In this document: one piece after another, positions 16,091-27,106 of the stretch
Numbering within the stretch: the stretch's first letter is position 1
How the letters are laid out: each line of letters opens with the position of its first letter
Source: Pseudomonadota bacterium
Lineage (GTDB): Bacteria; Pseudomonadota; Gammaproteobacteria; Burkholderiales; Rhodocyclaceae
NCBI GenBank assembly: GCA_018240585.1
Contig: JAFEFM010000497.1
Span: 1-48,384, forward strand
Reading direction: 5' to 3'
DNA: 48,384 nt
Made by a program: the position numbers and the translations under genes
The notes under the pieces: generated by a model
The model's database searches: none
The model's input: only the letters and a program-made list of their open reading frames with translations
Told to the model about the DNA's origin: nothing

Positions 16091-18667
16091 CTAGACCTGC
16101 AGGCGGTCGAGGATTTCGCGCTCCACCTTGAGTACCTGGGCATCCTGCGACAGGCCGCCGCCCGAGAGCAGGAACGTGTCCTCGACGCGCTCGCCGAGGG
16201 TGTCGATGCGCGCGGTGTGGAGCCGTATGCCATGGCTGGCTAGCACCTCGGCGACGTCGAAGAGCAGACCGGGGCGATCGGCCGCAGTCAGGGAGAGGAT
16301 GTAGTGCCGGCCCGCCTCGTCCGGGCGCACGCTGACCTCGGGCGTGATCGGAAAGTGCTTCACCTGGCGTGAAAGTCGCCCGCGCGCCGGGCGTTCCGGT
16401 GCGCCGGGGTGCTTCAGACGCTCGGCCAGTTCGTGCTCGATCAGCGCGATGATGTCGCGATAGGGCATGTCGTGCCCCGGATCCTGCAGCACGAAGCTGT
16501 CGAGGGCGTAGCCGTGGCGGGTGGTATGGACCTTGGCGTCCAGGATGGTGAAACCCATGCGCCCGAAAAAGCCGGTCAACCGGACGAAAAGATCCTTCTG
16601 GTCAGGTACATAGACCATCACCTGGATGCCGGTTTCGTCGTCGACGACCCGCGCCTTGACCACCGGCTCGTCGGCATCCGGCCGATGGTAGAGGACGCGT
16701 GCATGCCATGCGATCTCGTCCGGCGTCACGCGCATGAAATACACCGCGTCGAGCTGCGACCACAGCGCATCTTCGACCCCCGGCCGCAGGCCGTGGTAGC
16801 GCAGCAAGCGTCGCGCGTCTTCCTGGCGGTCGTCCAGGCCGAGCGCCTTCGCCGGCGTCGCTCCGCGCAGTAGTCTCTGCGTAGCCAGGAACAGATCTTC
16901 AAGCAGCCGTCCCTTCCAGCCGTTCCAGACTTTCGGGCTGGTGCCGCGAATGTCCGCGTGGGTCAGCAGATAAAGCGCCGTCAGGCGACGCTCATTGCCA
17001 ACGATGGCGGCGAATCGCTGGATCACTTCCGGGTCCGAGGTGTCTTCCTTCTGCGCGTACTGTGACATGGTGAGGTGATGCCCCACCAGCCACACGACAA
17101 GGTCGGAATCCTCGGGCGGCAGGGCATGCTGCACGCAGAACTCGCGTGCGTCCTCCATGCCGAGACGCGAGTGGTCTCCGCCGCGGCCTTTGGCGATGTC
17201 ATGGAACAGTGCGGCGAGGTAGAGCAGCCAGTGCCGCGGAAAGCCCAGAATGAGGCGCGACATCAGCGGGTATTCGTGCGCGTGCTCACCCATCGTGAAT
17301 CGGCGCACATTGCGCAGCACCATCAGGATGTGCTGGTCGACCGTATAAACATGGAAGAGATCGTGCTGCATCTGGCCGACGATCCTGCGCCAGGCCGGCA
17401 TGTAGCGCGACAGGATGCCGTACTGGTTCATGCGCCGGAACGCGTGCACGATGCCGCGCTTCTGCTGCACGATCTGCATGAACAGCGCACGATGCGCCGG
17501 GTCGGCACGGAACTCGGCATTGATGCGGTTCCGGTTCAGCCATAGTGCGCGAAGCGTGCGCGCCGTCATCCCCTTGAGCTCGGAGCGTTGCTGCAGGACG
17601 AGAAAGCATTCCAGCAAGGCCGCCGGGTGGCGTTCGAAGGTGTCCTCGTGGCGGATGTCCAGCAACTCGCGAACGGCCTGGAATCGGTCGCTGATGACGA
17701 TGGCCGCGCCGCGATCGGGAAACATCACGCTGCCGTAGTTCTGCAGCAGGATGGTGTTCAGTTGCGTCACCATCTTGGCCGTCAGGTAGTAGCGCTGCAT
17801 GAACACTTCGGATGCACGCTTGCTGCCGACGGCCTCGAGCCCCATCAGCCTCGCGAGTTTCTCCTGATGGTCGAACAGCACGCGGTCTTCGGCACGGCCG
17901 GTCAGGAGGTGCAGCCGGATGCGGACATGCTGCAGGAAGCGCTCGATGTTGCGCAGGTCGCTCGCTTCGCTGCCGGTGATCAGTCGATGCCGTGCGAGAT
18001 CACGCCAGTTGCGGCCCAGGCGGGCGGCGCGGGCGATCCAGCCCAGCATCTGCAGGTCGCGCAGGCCGCCCGGACTTTCCTTGCAGTTGGGCTCGAGCGC
18101 GTAGGGCGTGTCGTTGTAGCGCGCATAGCGCTGTTCCTGCTCGAGCCGCTTCGCCTTGAAGAAGGCGCGAGGATCCATCGCCTGATCGTAGCGGCGCACC
18201 AGTTCGCCGAAGAGCGCACGATCACCGTCGATCAGCCGTGCCTCGAGCAGGTTGGTCTGCACCGTGATGTCCGCTTCCGACGCCTCGAGGCAATCGTCGA
18301 TCGTGCGAACAGAATGGCCGATCTCGAGGCCGATATCCCACAGTGCGCCGACCAGGACTGACAGTCTGCTAGTCAGCATCTCGTCGGGCGCCTCGGGCAA
18401 CAGGAAAAGCAGATCGACATCGGAATGCGGAAACAGCTCGCCGCGACCGTAGCCGCCCACGGCGACAAGTGCGGCCTCTGCCGGCATGCCACAAGCGCAC
18501 CAGAGGCGCGTCAGGACGCGATCGACAACCTTGGCGCGCCCCTCGAGATAAGCCCTGGTGCGAGGCTGGGCCTCGTAAGCCGCACGCAGCGCCGCACATT
18601 CGGATGTCAGTTCGTTGCGCGTGGCCGAGATGATGTCTTTCAGCGGCGCTTCGCCGGCTTGGCTCAT
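16091..18667 (-). CDS. glnD: Bifunctional uridylyltransferase/uridylyl-removing enzyme GlnD
   Basis: An 858-residue sensor of glutamine that modifies PII proteins (GlnB/GlnK), controlling nitrogen assimilation in the cytoplasm. The nucleotidyltransferase domain shows GGYGRGELFPHSDVDLLFL near residues 71-89. The HD hydrolase domain has ALFHDIAKGRGGDHSRLG near 490. Two ACT domains close the protein (VYVPDQKDLFVRLTGFFGRM, and LTAADRPGLLFDVAEVLASHG) and presumably bind glutamine. The length and domain order match the family. It lies 24 bases downstream of map and is probably co-transcribed. Confidence 0.97.
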   Translation of the reverse strand: MSQAGEAPLKDIISATRNELTSECAALRAAYEAQPRTRAYLEGRAKVVDRVLTRLWCACGMPAEAALVAVGGYGRGELFPHSDVDLLFLLPEAPDEMLTSRLSVLVGALWDIGLEIGHSVRTIDDCLEASEADITVQTNLLEARLIDGDRALFGELVRRYDQAMDPRAFFKAKRLEQEQRYARYNDTPYALEPNCKESPGGLRDLQMLGWIARAARLGRNWRDLARHRLITGSEASDLRNIERFLQHVRIRLHLLTGRAEDRVLFDHQEKLARLMGLEAVGSKRASEVFMQRYYLTAKMVTQLNTILLQNYGSVMFPDRGAAIVISDRFQAVRELLDIRHEDTFERHPAALLECFLVLQQRSELKGMTARTLRALWLNRNRINAEFRADPAHRALFMQIVQQKRGIVHAFRRMNQYGILSRYMPAWRRIVGQMQHDLFHVYTVDQHILMVLRNVRRFTMGEHAHEYPLMSRLILGFPRHWLLYLAALFHDIAKGRGGDHSRLGMEDAREFCVQHALPPEDSDLVVWLVGHHLTMSQYAQKEDTSDPEVIQRFAAIVGNERRLTALYLLTHADIRGTSPKVWNGWKGRLLEDLFLATQRLLRGATPAKALGLDDRQEDARRLLRYHGLRPGVEDALWSQLDAVYFMRVTPDEIAWHARVLYHRPDADEPVVKARVVDDETGIQVMVYVPDQKDLFVRLTGFFGRMGFTILDAKVHTTRHGYALDSFVLQDPGHDMPYRDIIALIEHELAERLKHPGAPERPARGRLSRQVKHFPITPEVSVRPDEAGRHYILSLTAADRPGLLFDVAEVLASHGIRLHTARIDTLGERVEDTFLLSGGGLSQDAQVLKVEREILDRLQV

Positions 18668-18691
18668 GGCGGGGAAGGGGGCGCGCCCGGG

Positions 18692-19507
18692 TCAGGAAAA
18701 GCGATCGGCGACCAGTGCCGGCGGGAGCGGTGTTTTCGCGGAGATCGTGAGGACCTCGACGCCAGTATCGGTCACGAGCACGGTGTGCTCGAATTGCGCC
18801 GACAGGCTGCGGTCCTTGGTGACGATGGTCCAGCCGTCAGGAAGTTCCGAAATGGCCGCCTTTCCGGCATTGATCATCGGTTCGATGGTGAAGATCATGC
18901 CTGGTTCGAGTTTGACGCCTGTTCCCGCCTTGCCGTAATGCAGTACCTGTGGCTCCTCATGGAACTTGCGCCCGATGCCGTGGCCGCAGAACTCGCGCAC
19001 CACGGAAAAGCCGTTGCCTTCTGCATGTTTCTGGATCGCGGCACCGATGTCGCCCAGATGGCCGCCCGGCCTGACCGCGGCAATGCCCAGCCACATGCAC
19101 TCGTAGGTGATCTGCGTCAGGCGTTTGGCGATGATGCTGGCGTCTTTGCCGACGATAAAGGTGCGGCTGGTGTCGCCGTGGTACTCGTCCTTGATGACGG
19201 TGATGTCGAGATTGACGATGTCGCCTTTCTTCAGCACCTTGTCACCCGGAATGCCATGGCACACCTGATGGTTGATCGAGGTGCAGATCGACTTCGGAAA
19301 TGGCGTGTAGCCAGGCGGGGCGTAATGGAGCGGGGCCGGAATCACCTGCTGCACATTGACCATGTACTCGTGGCACAGTCGGTCGAGTTCGCCGGTGGTG
19401 ACACCGGGCTTGACGTAGGGATCGATGTAATCGAGGACTTCGGCTGCCAGGCGGCAGGCCACCCGCATCTTTTCGATTTCGTCGGGTGTCTTGATGGTGA
19501 TGCTCAT
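18692..19507 (-). CDS. map: Methionine aminopeptidase, type I
   Basis: A 271-residue metalloenzyme that removes the initiator Met from nascent proteins. All five metal ligands are present: Asp101, Asp112, His176 (FCGHGIG), Glu209 (FTIEPM) and Glu240 (QFEHTVLV), plus catalytic His84 (NHQVCHGIP). The start at 19507 (MSITIKTPDEIEKMR) matches the family; upstream in-frame codons lack homology. It is divergent from rpsB, the usual proteobacterial arrangement, and is followed by glnD. Confidence 0.97.
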   Translation of the reverse strand: MSITIKTPDEIEKMRVACRLAAEVLDYIDPYVKPGVTTGELDRLCHEYMVNVQQVIPAPLHYAPPGYTPFPKSICTSINHQVCHGIPGDKVLKKGDIVNLDITVIKDEYHGDTSRTFIVGKDASIIAKRLTQITYECMWLGIAAVRPGGHLGDIGAAIQKHAEGNGFSVVREFCGHGIGRKFHEEPQVLHYGKAGTGVKLEPGMIFTIEPMINAGKAAISELPDGWTIVTKDRSLSAQFEHTVLVTDTGVEVLTISAKTPLPPALVADRFS

Positions 19508-19595
19508 GTCGTGGGTCGGGGCTTCCGGTGGGGCGGACAAGGTCGACAGGCTATCGCATGCGCTCCGCCCGGGCAAACGGAAGCGGCTGAGCGCC

Positions 19596-19625
19596 TTGAG
19601 CCCGGCAATCGCTGCGTGCTAATAT
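19596..19625 (+). promoter_or_regulatory. Probable promoter of the rpsB-tsf operon
   Basis: TTGAGC (19596-19601) and TAATAT (19620-19625) are separated by 18 bases in the map/rpsB divergent region. This leaves a leader of about 115 bases before the rpsB start. Read by eye. Confidence 0.5.
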
Positions 19626-19633
19626 CGCCGGCT

Positions 19634-19651
19634 TGTCTGCCAAGGCAGGCA
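19634..19651 (+). promoter_or_regulatory. Hairpin at the 5' end of the rpsB leader
   Basis: TGTCTGC-CAAG-GCAGGCA forms a 7-base-pair stem (one G-T pair) with a four-base loop just after the proposed transcription start. Leaders of rpsB are known to mediate S2 autoregulation in other proteobacteria; equivalence here is not shown. Confidence 0.35.
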
Positions 19652-19748
19652 AAATCCTCACGTCCGACAATCCGGGGTCCGCTGCGGCGAGCAAATCGCG
19701 CAGCGGCGATGGCGGGCGGCGGTTCAACCCTTGATACTGGAGCAACAC

Positions 19749-20504
19749 ATGTCTGTCACTATGCGTCAGATGCTCGAAGCGGGCGTCCATTTTGGCCACC
19801 AGACCCGTTTCTGGAACCCGCGCATGGCCCCTTACATCTTCGGCCAGCGCAACAAGATTCACATCGTCAACCTCGAGAAGACGATGGCCAAGTACAACGA
19901 GGCCATGGGCTTCGTGCGCAAGCTCGCGTCGAATCGCGGCAACATCCTCTTCGTCAGTACCAAGCGCCAGGCGCGTGAAATCATCGCCGAAGAGGCCCGC
20001 CGTGCCGGCATGCCCTTCGTGGACGAGCGCTGGCTCGGCGGCATGCTGACCAACTTCAAGACGGTCAAGCAGTCGATCAAGCGCCTGAAGGAAGTCGAGG
20101 CGATGATGGAAGACGGCTCGATCGAGCGCCTGTCCAAGCGCGAAGCCCTGACTGTGCGCCGCGAACTCGAGAAGCTGCAGAAGTCGATCGGCGGCATCAA
20201 GGAGATGGGCGGCCTGCCGGACGCGCTGTTCGTGATCGACGTGGGCTATCACAAGATCGCCATCACCGAAGCGCAGAAGCTGGGCATCCCGGTCGTTGCC
20301 GTGGTCGATACCAACCACTCGCCGGAAGGCGTGGACTACGTGATCCCGGGCAACGACGACTCGTCGCGCGCGATCCGCCTGTACGCCCGCGGCGTGGCCG
20401 ACGCCGTGCTGGAAGGCCGCAGCCAGGTCCTGCAGGAAATCGTCGCTGCCGGTGGTGACGAGTTCGTGGAAGTCGAGGACGAAGGCTCGCAGGAACAGGC
20501 CTGA
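19749..20504 (+). CDS. rpsB: 30S ribosomal protein S2
   Basis: A 251-residue ribosomal protein starting [20 protein letters not shown] at 19749, the standard S2 N-terminus, with GGAG shortly upstream. Other hallmarks are [47 protein letters not shown] and [19 protein letters not shown]. It binds the small subunit near S1. It heads the translation and envelope gene cluster and is followed by tsf after a hairpin. Confidence 0.98.
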   Translation: MSVTMRQMLEAGVHFGHQTRFWNPRMAPYIFGQRNKIHIVNLEKTMAKYNEAMGFVRKLASNRGNILFVSTKRQAREIIAEEARRAGMPFVDERWLGGMLTNFKTVKQSIKRLKEVEAMMEDGSIERLSKREALTVRRELEKLQKSIGGIKEMGGLPDALFVIDVGYHKIAITEAQKLGIPVVAVVDTNHSPEGVDYVIPGNDDSSRAIRLYARGVADAVLEGRSQVLQEIVAAGGDEFVEVEDEGSQEQA

Positions 20505-20512
20505 TGAATCCT

Positions 20513-20537
20513 GGCCGACGCCCTTCGGGTGTCGGCC
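20513..20537 (+). terminator. UUCG-capped hairpin between rpsB and tsf
   Basis: GGCCGACGCCC and GGGTGTCGGCC pair over 11 positions (one G-T) around TTC, or equivalently 10 pairs closed by a C(UUCG)G tetraloop. No U-run follows, so it is more likely a partial attenuator, processing site or mRNA stabiliser than a full terminator. Confidence 0.55.
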
Positions 20538-20632
20538 GGCAGTGGGTTCTCAAGTCCTGTTGCCAGACGGAAATCCGATCGCGGCGGGCATATTGTCCGC
20601 CGTTTGCAATATAGAGACATTCAGGAGCTAGC

Positions 20633-21538
<906 letters not shown>

Positions 21539-21548
21539 GGAGACCGAT

Positions 21549-22262
21549 GTGTCCGCCGCCTACAAGCGCATCCTGCTGAAGCTCTCGGGTGAAGCCCTGA
21601 TGGGCGACGACGCCTATGGAATCAACGAGGAGGTCGTCACCCGCATCGTTTCCGAAGTCGCCGAGATCACCCGTCTCGGCGTGCAGGTGGGTGTGGTGAT
21701 CGGCGGCGGAAACATCTTCCGTGGCATGAAGGGCGCTGCGTCCGGCATGGACCGCGCCACCGCGGACTACATGGGCATGCTCGCGACGGTGATGAACGCA
21801 ATGGCGCTGGCCGATGCGATGCGCCGCATGGACGTCGAGGCGCGCGTGCAGTCGGCGCTGCGCATCGACCAGGTCGTCGAGCCCTACATCCGCGGCCGCG
21901 CAATCCGGCACCTCGAGGAAGGGCGCGTCGTCATCTTCGCCGCCGGCACCGGCAACCCCTTTTTCACCACCGACACGGCGGCCGCGCTGCGCGGCGCCGA
22001 AATCGGCGCCCAGATCGTGCTGAAGGCCACGAAGGTGGATGGCGTCTACACTGCGGATCCGAAAAAGGACCCCAGCGCCAAGCGCTATCATCGCATCAGC
22101 TTCGACGAGGCCATCGGCCGCAACCTTGCGGTCCTGGATGCGACGGCCTTTGCCTTGTGCCGCGACCAGAAGCTGCCGATCAACGTGTTCTCGATCTTCA
22201 AGCCGGGCGCGCTCAAGCGCGTGGTGATGGGCGAAGATGAGGGCACGCTGGTTCATTCCTGA
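21549..22262 (+). CDS. pyrH: UMP kinase
   Basis: A 237-residue hexameric amino-acid-kinase-fold enzyme phosphorylating UMP to UDP. Motifs are [45 protein letters not shown] and [17 protein letters not shown]. The start is GTG at 21549, preceded by AAGGAG; an ATG two bases earlier is out of frame. It links pyrimidine nucleotide supply to the translation operon. Confidence 0.97.
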   Translation: MSAAYKRILLKLSGEALMGDDAYGINEEVVTRIVSEVAEITRLGVQVGVVIGGGNIFRGMKGAASGMDRATADYMGMLATVMNAMALADAMRRMDVEARVQSALRIDQVVEPYIRGRAIRHLEEGRVVIFAAGTGNPFFTTDTAAALRGAEIGAQIVLKATKVDGVYTADPKKDPSAKRYHRISFDEAIGRNLAVLDATAFALCRDQKLPINVFSIFKPGALKRVVMGEDEGTLVHS

Positions 22263-22295
22263 GCCGCCCGTCGAACCCAATTCGAGGAAGCACGC

Positions 22296-22853
22296 ATGAT
22301 TTCCGAACTCAAGAAAACGGCCGAGCAGAAGATGCAGAAGTCGATCGAGGCACTGAAGGCGGATCTCGCCAAGGTGCGCACGGGTCGCGCGCATACCGGT
22401 CTGCTCGACCACGTGATGGTCGAATATTACGGCTCGATGGTGCCGGTCAACCAGGTTGCGAACATCACCCTGATCGACGCCCGCACCCTGGGTGTCCAGG
22501 CCTGGGAAAAGAACATGATGGGCAAGGTCGAGCGCGCGATCCGCGACAGCGACCTCGGCCTCAATCCGGCCAACATGGGTGAAATACTCCGTGTGCCGAT
22601 GCCGGCGCTCACCGAAGAACGGCGCCGCGACCTCACCAAGATCGTTCGCCAAGAAGGCGAGACGGCCAAGGTGGCCGTGCGCAATCTGCGGCGCGATGCC
22701 AACCAGCACCTGAAGGATGCGGTGAAGGACAAGACGATCTCCGAGGACGACGAGCGTCGTGCCCAGGACGATATCCAGAAGTTGACCGACAAGGCGGTTG
22801 CCGAAATCGACAAGCTGCTGGCGCAGAAAGAACAGGAACTGATGCAGATCTGA
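22296..22853 (+). CDS. frr: Ribosome recycling factor
   Basis: A 185-residue two-domain factor that with EF-G splits post-termination ribosomes. It shows the typical [19 protein letters not shown], the [20 protein letters not shown] hinge region and a helical C-terminus. The length is exactly that of the family. It is 33 bases after pyrH. Confidence 0.97.
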   Translation: MISELKKTAEQKMQKSIEALKADLAKVRTGRAHTGLLDHVMVEYYGSMVPVNQVANITLIDARTLGVQAWEKNMMGKVERAIRDSDLGLNPANMGEILRVPMPALTEERRRDLTKIVRQEGETAKVAVRNLRRDANQHLKDAVKDKTISEDDERRAQDDIQKLTDKAVAEIDKLLAQKEQELMQI

Positions 22854-22900
22854 TCCCTCCGGATCGGCTGTTCCCATCGGGGCACGCGAGGAGGCGAATC

Positions 22901-23698
22901 GTGGCAAAAGCAGGCTTCACCAGTTCGACTCGGGATATCCCGGCAGTCTCTGACGTTCCGTCTCACATCGCCATTATCATGGATGGCAACGGCAGGTGGG
23001 CGCGCAAGCGATTCCTGCCGCGCGTGGCAGGCCACAGTCGCGGCGTGGATGCACTGCGTGAAGTGATCCGCGCCTGCATGGATCGTGGCGTGGGTTATCT
23101 CACGGTGTTCGCGTTCAGCTCCGAGAACTGGCGTCGGCCGGTGGAGGAAGTCTCCTTCCTGATGCAGCTCTTCATGAAGTCGCTGCAGAAGGAGGTCGAG
23201 CGCCTGCACCAGAACGGCATTCGTTTCCGTGTCATCGGCGATCTGTCGCGCTTCGATCCGTCACTGGTGGCGATGATCCGCGACGCCGAAGCGTTGACCG
23301 CCAGCAACACCCGCTTCAACCTCACCGTGGCGGCCAACTACGGTGGACGCTGGGAAATTCTTGACGCGGTGAACAAGATGCTGGAGCGCAACCCCGACAA
23401 GCGCTCGGGTTTCACCGAGGATGACCTGGCGGCTGGGTTGTCGACCCATTTTGCCCCTGAGCCCGACCTTTTCATCCGCACCGGCGGCGAGAAGCGGATC
23501 AGCAATTTCCTGCTGTGGCAGCTCGCCTACGCCGAGCTCTATTTCACCGACACCCTGTGGCCGGATTTCGGCGCCAAGGCGCTGGACAAGGCCATCGAGT
23601 CCTACCGGACGCGCGAGCGCCGTTTCGGACGCACCAGCGAGCAACTCAGCGAGCAGGGTGGCGCCGGTGGAGCAACGCCTGCGGGGCGTCATGCTTAA
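22901..23698 (+). CDS. uppS: Isoprenyl transferase (undecaprenyl diphosphate synthase)
   Basis: A 265-residue cis-prenyltransferase making the C55 carrier for peptidoglycan and polysaccharides from FPP and IPP. The catalytic region [16 protein letters not shown] has the essential Asp. Other motifs are [12 protein letters not shown] and [20 protein letters not shown] at 22901 is the start, with GAGGAGG upstream. The C-terminal tail is variable, and its last codons overlap the cdsA start. Confidence 0.96.
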   Translation: MAKAGFTSSTRDIPAVSDVPSHIAIIMDGNGRWARKRFLPRVAGHSRGVDALREVIRACMDRGVGYLTVFAFSSENWRRPVEEVSFLMQLFMKSLQKEVERLHQNGIRFRVIGDLSRFDPSLVAMIRDAEALTASNTRFNLTVAANYGGRWEILDAVNKMLERNPDKRSGFTEDDLAAGLSTHFAPEPDLFIRTGGEKRISNFLLWQLAYAELYFTDTLWPDFGAKALDKAIESYRTRERRFGRTSEQLSEQGGAGGATPAGRHA

Positions 23699-24512
23699 GG
23701 CGCGCGTCCTCACCGCGATCGTCCTCCTTGTCGGTCTGTTGTCCGCCTTGCTGCTGTTACCGGCGACGGCCTGGCTCGGACTGTGCGCTCTCGTCTGCGG
23801 CGGGGCGGCCTGGGAATGGGGCGGGCTCGCTGGTTTCGGCAGGCGCGCATGCGCGTTGCTCGCGTTTGGCTTCGGCCTGCTCTGCCTGGGCGCCGGCCAC
23901 TGGCTCGGGCTGGGGGCCGATCGACCGCTGGCGGCGGCGCAGCTTGCCGCCTTCTATCTCGTCAGTGCGGTCTTCTGGCTTGGGGCGATCCCGTTCTGGC
24001 TTGCGCGGAAGTGGAAACTGGCCAGCGCGCCGGTCGCCATCGCCGTCGGCGCAATCGTGCTGCTACCGCCTGCGTTGGCGCTCGCTCACCTGCGCCTGAT
24101 CGATCCTCGAGTGCTCCTTGCCGCCATGGCGGTCGTCTGGGTGGCCGACATCGCAGCCTATTTCTCCGGCCGCGCCTTCGGCCGCCACAAGCTCGCGCCG
24201 GCCATCAGCCCTGGCAAGACCTGGGAGGGCGCCGCTGGCGCAGCGATCGGCGTGCTGATGTTCGGTTTTGTGTTGTCGATCTCGCTGAACGTGCGGCCGC
24301 CGGCAGGGTGGGGCGGTTTCGCCATCTTGCTGGCGGCCTACACCGCGGTCAGCATCGTCGGCGATCTGTTCGAATCGCTGCTCAAGCGGCAGGCAGGGCT
24401 CAAGGACAGCGGCAAGCTGCTGCCCGGGCATGGCGGCATTCTCGATCGCATCGACAGTCTCACCTCTACCTTGCCCATCGCCGGCCTGGCGGCCCTGTGG
24501 TGGGTGCGCTGA
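23691..24512 (+). CDS. cdsA: Phosphatidate cytidylyltransferase (CDP-diglyceride synthase)
   Basis: A 273-residue multi-pass membrane enzyme converting phosphatidate and CTP to CDP-diacylglycerol. The start [13 protein letters not shown] at 23691 mirrors the E. coli protein and overlaps the uppS stop; the upstream open frame is uppS in another frame. About seven to eight hydrophobic segments. The C-terminal signature is complete: [12 protein letters not shown] and [20 protein letters not shown], then [13 protein letters not shown]. Confidence 0.96.
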   Translation: MLKARVLTAIVLLVGLLSALLLLPATAWLGLCALVCGGAAWEWGGLAGFGRRACALLAFGFGLLCLGAGHWLGLGADRPLAAAQLAAFYLVSAVFWLGAIPFWLARKWKLASAPVAIAVGAIVLLPPALALAHLRLIDPRVLLAAMAVVWVADIAAYFSGRAFGRHKLAPAISPGKTWEGAAGAAIGVLMFGFVLSISLNVRPPAGWGGFAILLAAYTAVSIVGDLFESLLKRQAGLKDSGKLLPGHGGILDRIDSLTSTLPIAGLAALWWVR

Positions 24513-24532
24513 ATCCTGCCGGCTTTCACCTC

Positions 24533-25726
24533 ATGTCAGACACTCCTCACCAGCGCATCACCGTTCTGGGCGCAACGGGTTCGATCGGGCTCAGCACGCT
24601 GGACGTGATCGCGCGCCATCCAGAACGGTTTTCCGTCTTCGCACTCACCGCGCAGCGGCAGGCCGAAAGGTTGTTCGCGCAATGCCTGCAGTTTTCGCCA
24701 CGTTATGCCGTGCTTGGCGACGACAAGGGGGCTTCCGCGCTGCAACGCGAGTTGACCGCGGCAGGAAGCCGGACCGAAGTCCTTACCGGTGTTGATGCAC
24801 TCGAATACGTGTCGGCGCATCCGGACGCCGACGCGGTGATGGCCGCCATCGTCGGTGCCGCGGGCCTGCGGCCGGCCCTGGCCGCCGCGCGTGCGGGCAA
24901 GAAACTCATGCTGGCAAACAAGGAAGCGCTGGTGCTCTCCGGCCAGCTCTTCATGGATGCCGTCAGTGTCAGCGGTGCGGCATTGTTCCCGATCGACAGC
25001 GAGCACAATGCGATCTTCCAGTCCTTGCCCGCCGGCTATGCACGCGACCCGGCCTCGGCTGGCGTGCGGCGGGTGCTGCTGACCGCTTCGGGCGGGCCAT
25101 TCCGCACCACGCCGGTCGAGGAGCTCGAGCGTGTCACCCCGGAGCAGGCCTGCGCACACCCCAACTGGGTCATGGGCCGCAAGATTTCGGTCGATTCGGC
25201 GACGATGATGAACAAGGGACTCGAGGTGATCGAGGCTCACTGGCTTTTCGGCGCGCCTGCCGAGCAGATCGAGGTCGTCGTGCATCCGCAGAGCGTGATC
25301 CATTCGATGGTCGATTACGTCGATGGCTCGGTGATCGCACAGCTCGGCAATCCGGACATGCGCACCCCGATCGCCCATGCGCTCGCCTGGCCGCAACGCA
25401 TCGATGCCGGAGTCCGTGCGCTTGACCTATTCGAGATCGCGCGGCTCGACTTCGAGCGCCCCGACCTTGAGCGCTTCCCCTGCCTGGCGCTGGCTTTCCG
25501 GGCGCTGCGCACGGGAGGAAGTGCTCCGGCGGTCCTGAACGCCGCGAACGAGGAGGCTGTCGCAGCCTTCCTCGACGGGGGCATCGGGTTCCGCCAGATC
25601 GCCGAAGTTATCGAGGCCACCCTGGAACGAGTGCCGTCGTTGCCGGTCGATTCGCTGGACGAGGTTCTCGCCGCGGATCTGCGCGCGCGCGAGATTGCCC
25701 GAGTCGAGATCCGCAAGCGGCAATGA
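24533..25726 (+). CDS. dxr: 1-deoxy-D-xylulose 5-phosphate reductoisomerase
   Basis: A 397-residue NADPH enzyme of the MEP isoprenoid pathway that makes 2-C-methyl-erythritol 4-phosphate. N-terminal NADPH fold: [20 protein letters not shown]. Substrate and metal region: [44 protein letters not shown]. The start is ATG at 24533; open frame upstream is cdsA read in another frame. It supplies precursors for UppS and for the hpnCDE squalene genes further on. Confidence 0.97.
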   Translation: MSDTPHQRITVLGATGSIGLSTLDVIARHPERFSVFALTAQRQAERLFAQCLQFSPRYAVLGDDKGASALQRELTAAGSRTEVLTGVDALEYVSAHPDADAVMAAIVGAAGLRPALAAARAGKKLMLANKEALVLSGQLFMDAVSVSGAALFPIDSEHNAIFQSLPAGYARDPASAGVRRVLLTASGGPFRTTPVEELERVTPEQACAHPNWVMGRKISVDSATMMNKGLEVIEAHWLFGAPAEQIEVVVHPQSVIHSMVDYVDGSVIAQLGNPDMRTPIAHALAWPQRIDAGVRALDLFEIARLDFERPDLERFPCLALAFRALRTGGSAPAVLNAANEEAVAAFLDGGIGFRQIAEVIEATLERVPSLPVDSLDEVLAADLRAREIARVEIRKRQ

Positions 25727-25730
25727 CACG

Positions 25731-27098
25731 ATGAGCCTGTTCGACTATCTGATTCCCTTCGCGCTGGCGCTCGGCGTCCTGATCCTCGTGCACGAGCTGG
25801 GCCATTACCTGGTGGCGCGCGCCTGCGGAGTGAAGGTGCTGCGCTTTTCCATCGGCTTCGGCAAGGCATTGCTGGTCCGCCGTGCCGGCCGCGACGGGAC
25901 CGAATGGGCGATCGGCGCCTTCCCTCTGGGCGGCTACGTCAAGATGCTCGACGAACGCGAGGGCACGGTCCCAAGCGCTGAGCTGCATCGCGCGTTCAAC
26001 CGTCAGTCCGTCTGGAGACGGTTCGCGATCGTCGCGGCGGGGCCCATCGCCAACTTCCTGCTGGCGATCGCCCTCTACTGGGGCATGTTCGCCGTCGGCA
26101 CGGACGAGCTGCGGCCACGTGTCGCGCTCGGCGACTCGACGACGATCGCCGCGGCTGCGGGTCTGCGCGATGGCGATCTGGTGGTGGCGGTCAATGACGA
26201 ATCCATTCGTAGCTGGCAGGAACTGCGCTGGACGCTACTGAAATTCGTGGTCGAGGGCCGCAGCGTGGTGCTGCACGTCAGGACGCTGGAAGACGTCGAC
26301 GCCTACCGCACCCTCGATCTGAGGAACGTCGAGATCGAGGACGGGCGCAGCGATCCGATTGCACGCATCGGACTGCGACCCTGGAGGCCGCAAATACCGG
26401 CCGTGATCGGCCGCCTGGTGGCCGGGGGCGCGGCCGAACGCGCCGGAATCCGCGTGGGAGACGAAGTTACGGCGATTGACGGCGAGGCGCTCTCCGGCTG
26501 GGCACAACTGGTTGACCGCGTGCGGCATGCGGCCGGACGCGAGTTGCGGGTCGACATCGACCGTGCCGGCGAGAAGCTCACGTTTCAAGTCACGCCAGAG
26601 ATGGAGAGCGACAGCGGCCAGCAGGTCGGCCGCATCGGCGTGGGTGTCGCGGATCCTCGCAACACGGGTGGCCCCGAACTGTTCGCCGAGGTGCGCTATG
26701 GTCTTGCGGAAGGCCTGAGCAAGGCCGTTCGCCAGACCTGGGAGACAAGCGTGCTCAGCCTGCAGATGATCGGCAGGATGCTGCTCGGTGAGATCTCATG
26801 GAAGAACCTCTCAGGACCGGTGACGATTGCCGACTACGCGGGCCAGACGGCGCAGCTCGGCTTGGCCCATTACCTCAAGTTCGTGGCGATGATCAGCATC
26901 AGTCTGGGCGTCCTCAACCTGCTCCCCATCCCGGTGCTGGATGGTGGGCATTTACTGTATTATGTTGTAGAAATCATCAAAGGCGGCCCCATTCCGGAGC
27001 GCGTCATGGAGATCGGCCAGCAAATCGGCCTCGCACTCCTCCTCATGCTCATGGCGTTCGCCTTCTACAACGACATCAACCGACTAATTTCCGGCTGA
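25731..27098 (+). CDS. rseP: Site-2 intramembrane zinc protease RseP
   Basis: A 455-residue membrane protease with HELGH at residues 21-25 in the first transmembrane segment and the distal zinc ligand in LNLLPIPVLDGGHLLYY. PDZ-type domains lie in between (VIGRLVAGGAAERAGIRVGD). It cleaves anti-sigma factor RseA-type substrates, controlling the envelope stress sigma factor, and clears signal peptides. The start at 25731 is four bases after the dxr stop. Its place before bamA/skp fits a role in outer-membrane protein surveillance. Confidence 0.96.
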   Translation: MSLFDYLIPFALALGVLILVHELGHYLVARACGVKVLRFSIGFGKALLVRRAGRDGTEWAIGAFPLGGYVKMLDEREGTVPSAELHRAFNRQSVWRRFAIVAAGPIANFLLAIALYWGMFAVGTDELRPRVALGDSTTIAAAAGLRDGDLVVAVNDESIRSWQELRWTLLKFVVEGRSVVLHVRTLEDVDAYRTLDLRNVEIEDGRSDPIARIGLRPWRPQIPAVIGRLVAGGAAERAGIRVGDEVTAIDGEALSGWAQLVDRVRHAAGRELRVDIDRAGEKLTFQVTPEMESDSGQQVGRIGVGVADPRNTGGPELFAEVRYGLAEGLSKAVRQTWETSVLSLQMIGRMLLGEISWKNLSGPVTIADYAGQTAQLGLAHYLKFVAMISISLGVLNLLPIPVLDGGHLLYYVVEIIKGGPIPERVMEIGQQIGLALLLMLMAFAFYNDINRLISG

Positions 27099-27106
27099 AA
27101 ACCCGA

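Noticed and set aside
18425-19978. Plus-strand frame of 517 residues across glnD, map and the rpsB start
   Set aside because: It spans three well-supported genes in the wrong frame or strand.
25695-25730. Longer start for rseP inside the end of dxr
   Set aside because: The ATG at 25731 gives the standard N-terminus with HELGH at residues 21-25; the extra codons are dxr in another frame.
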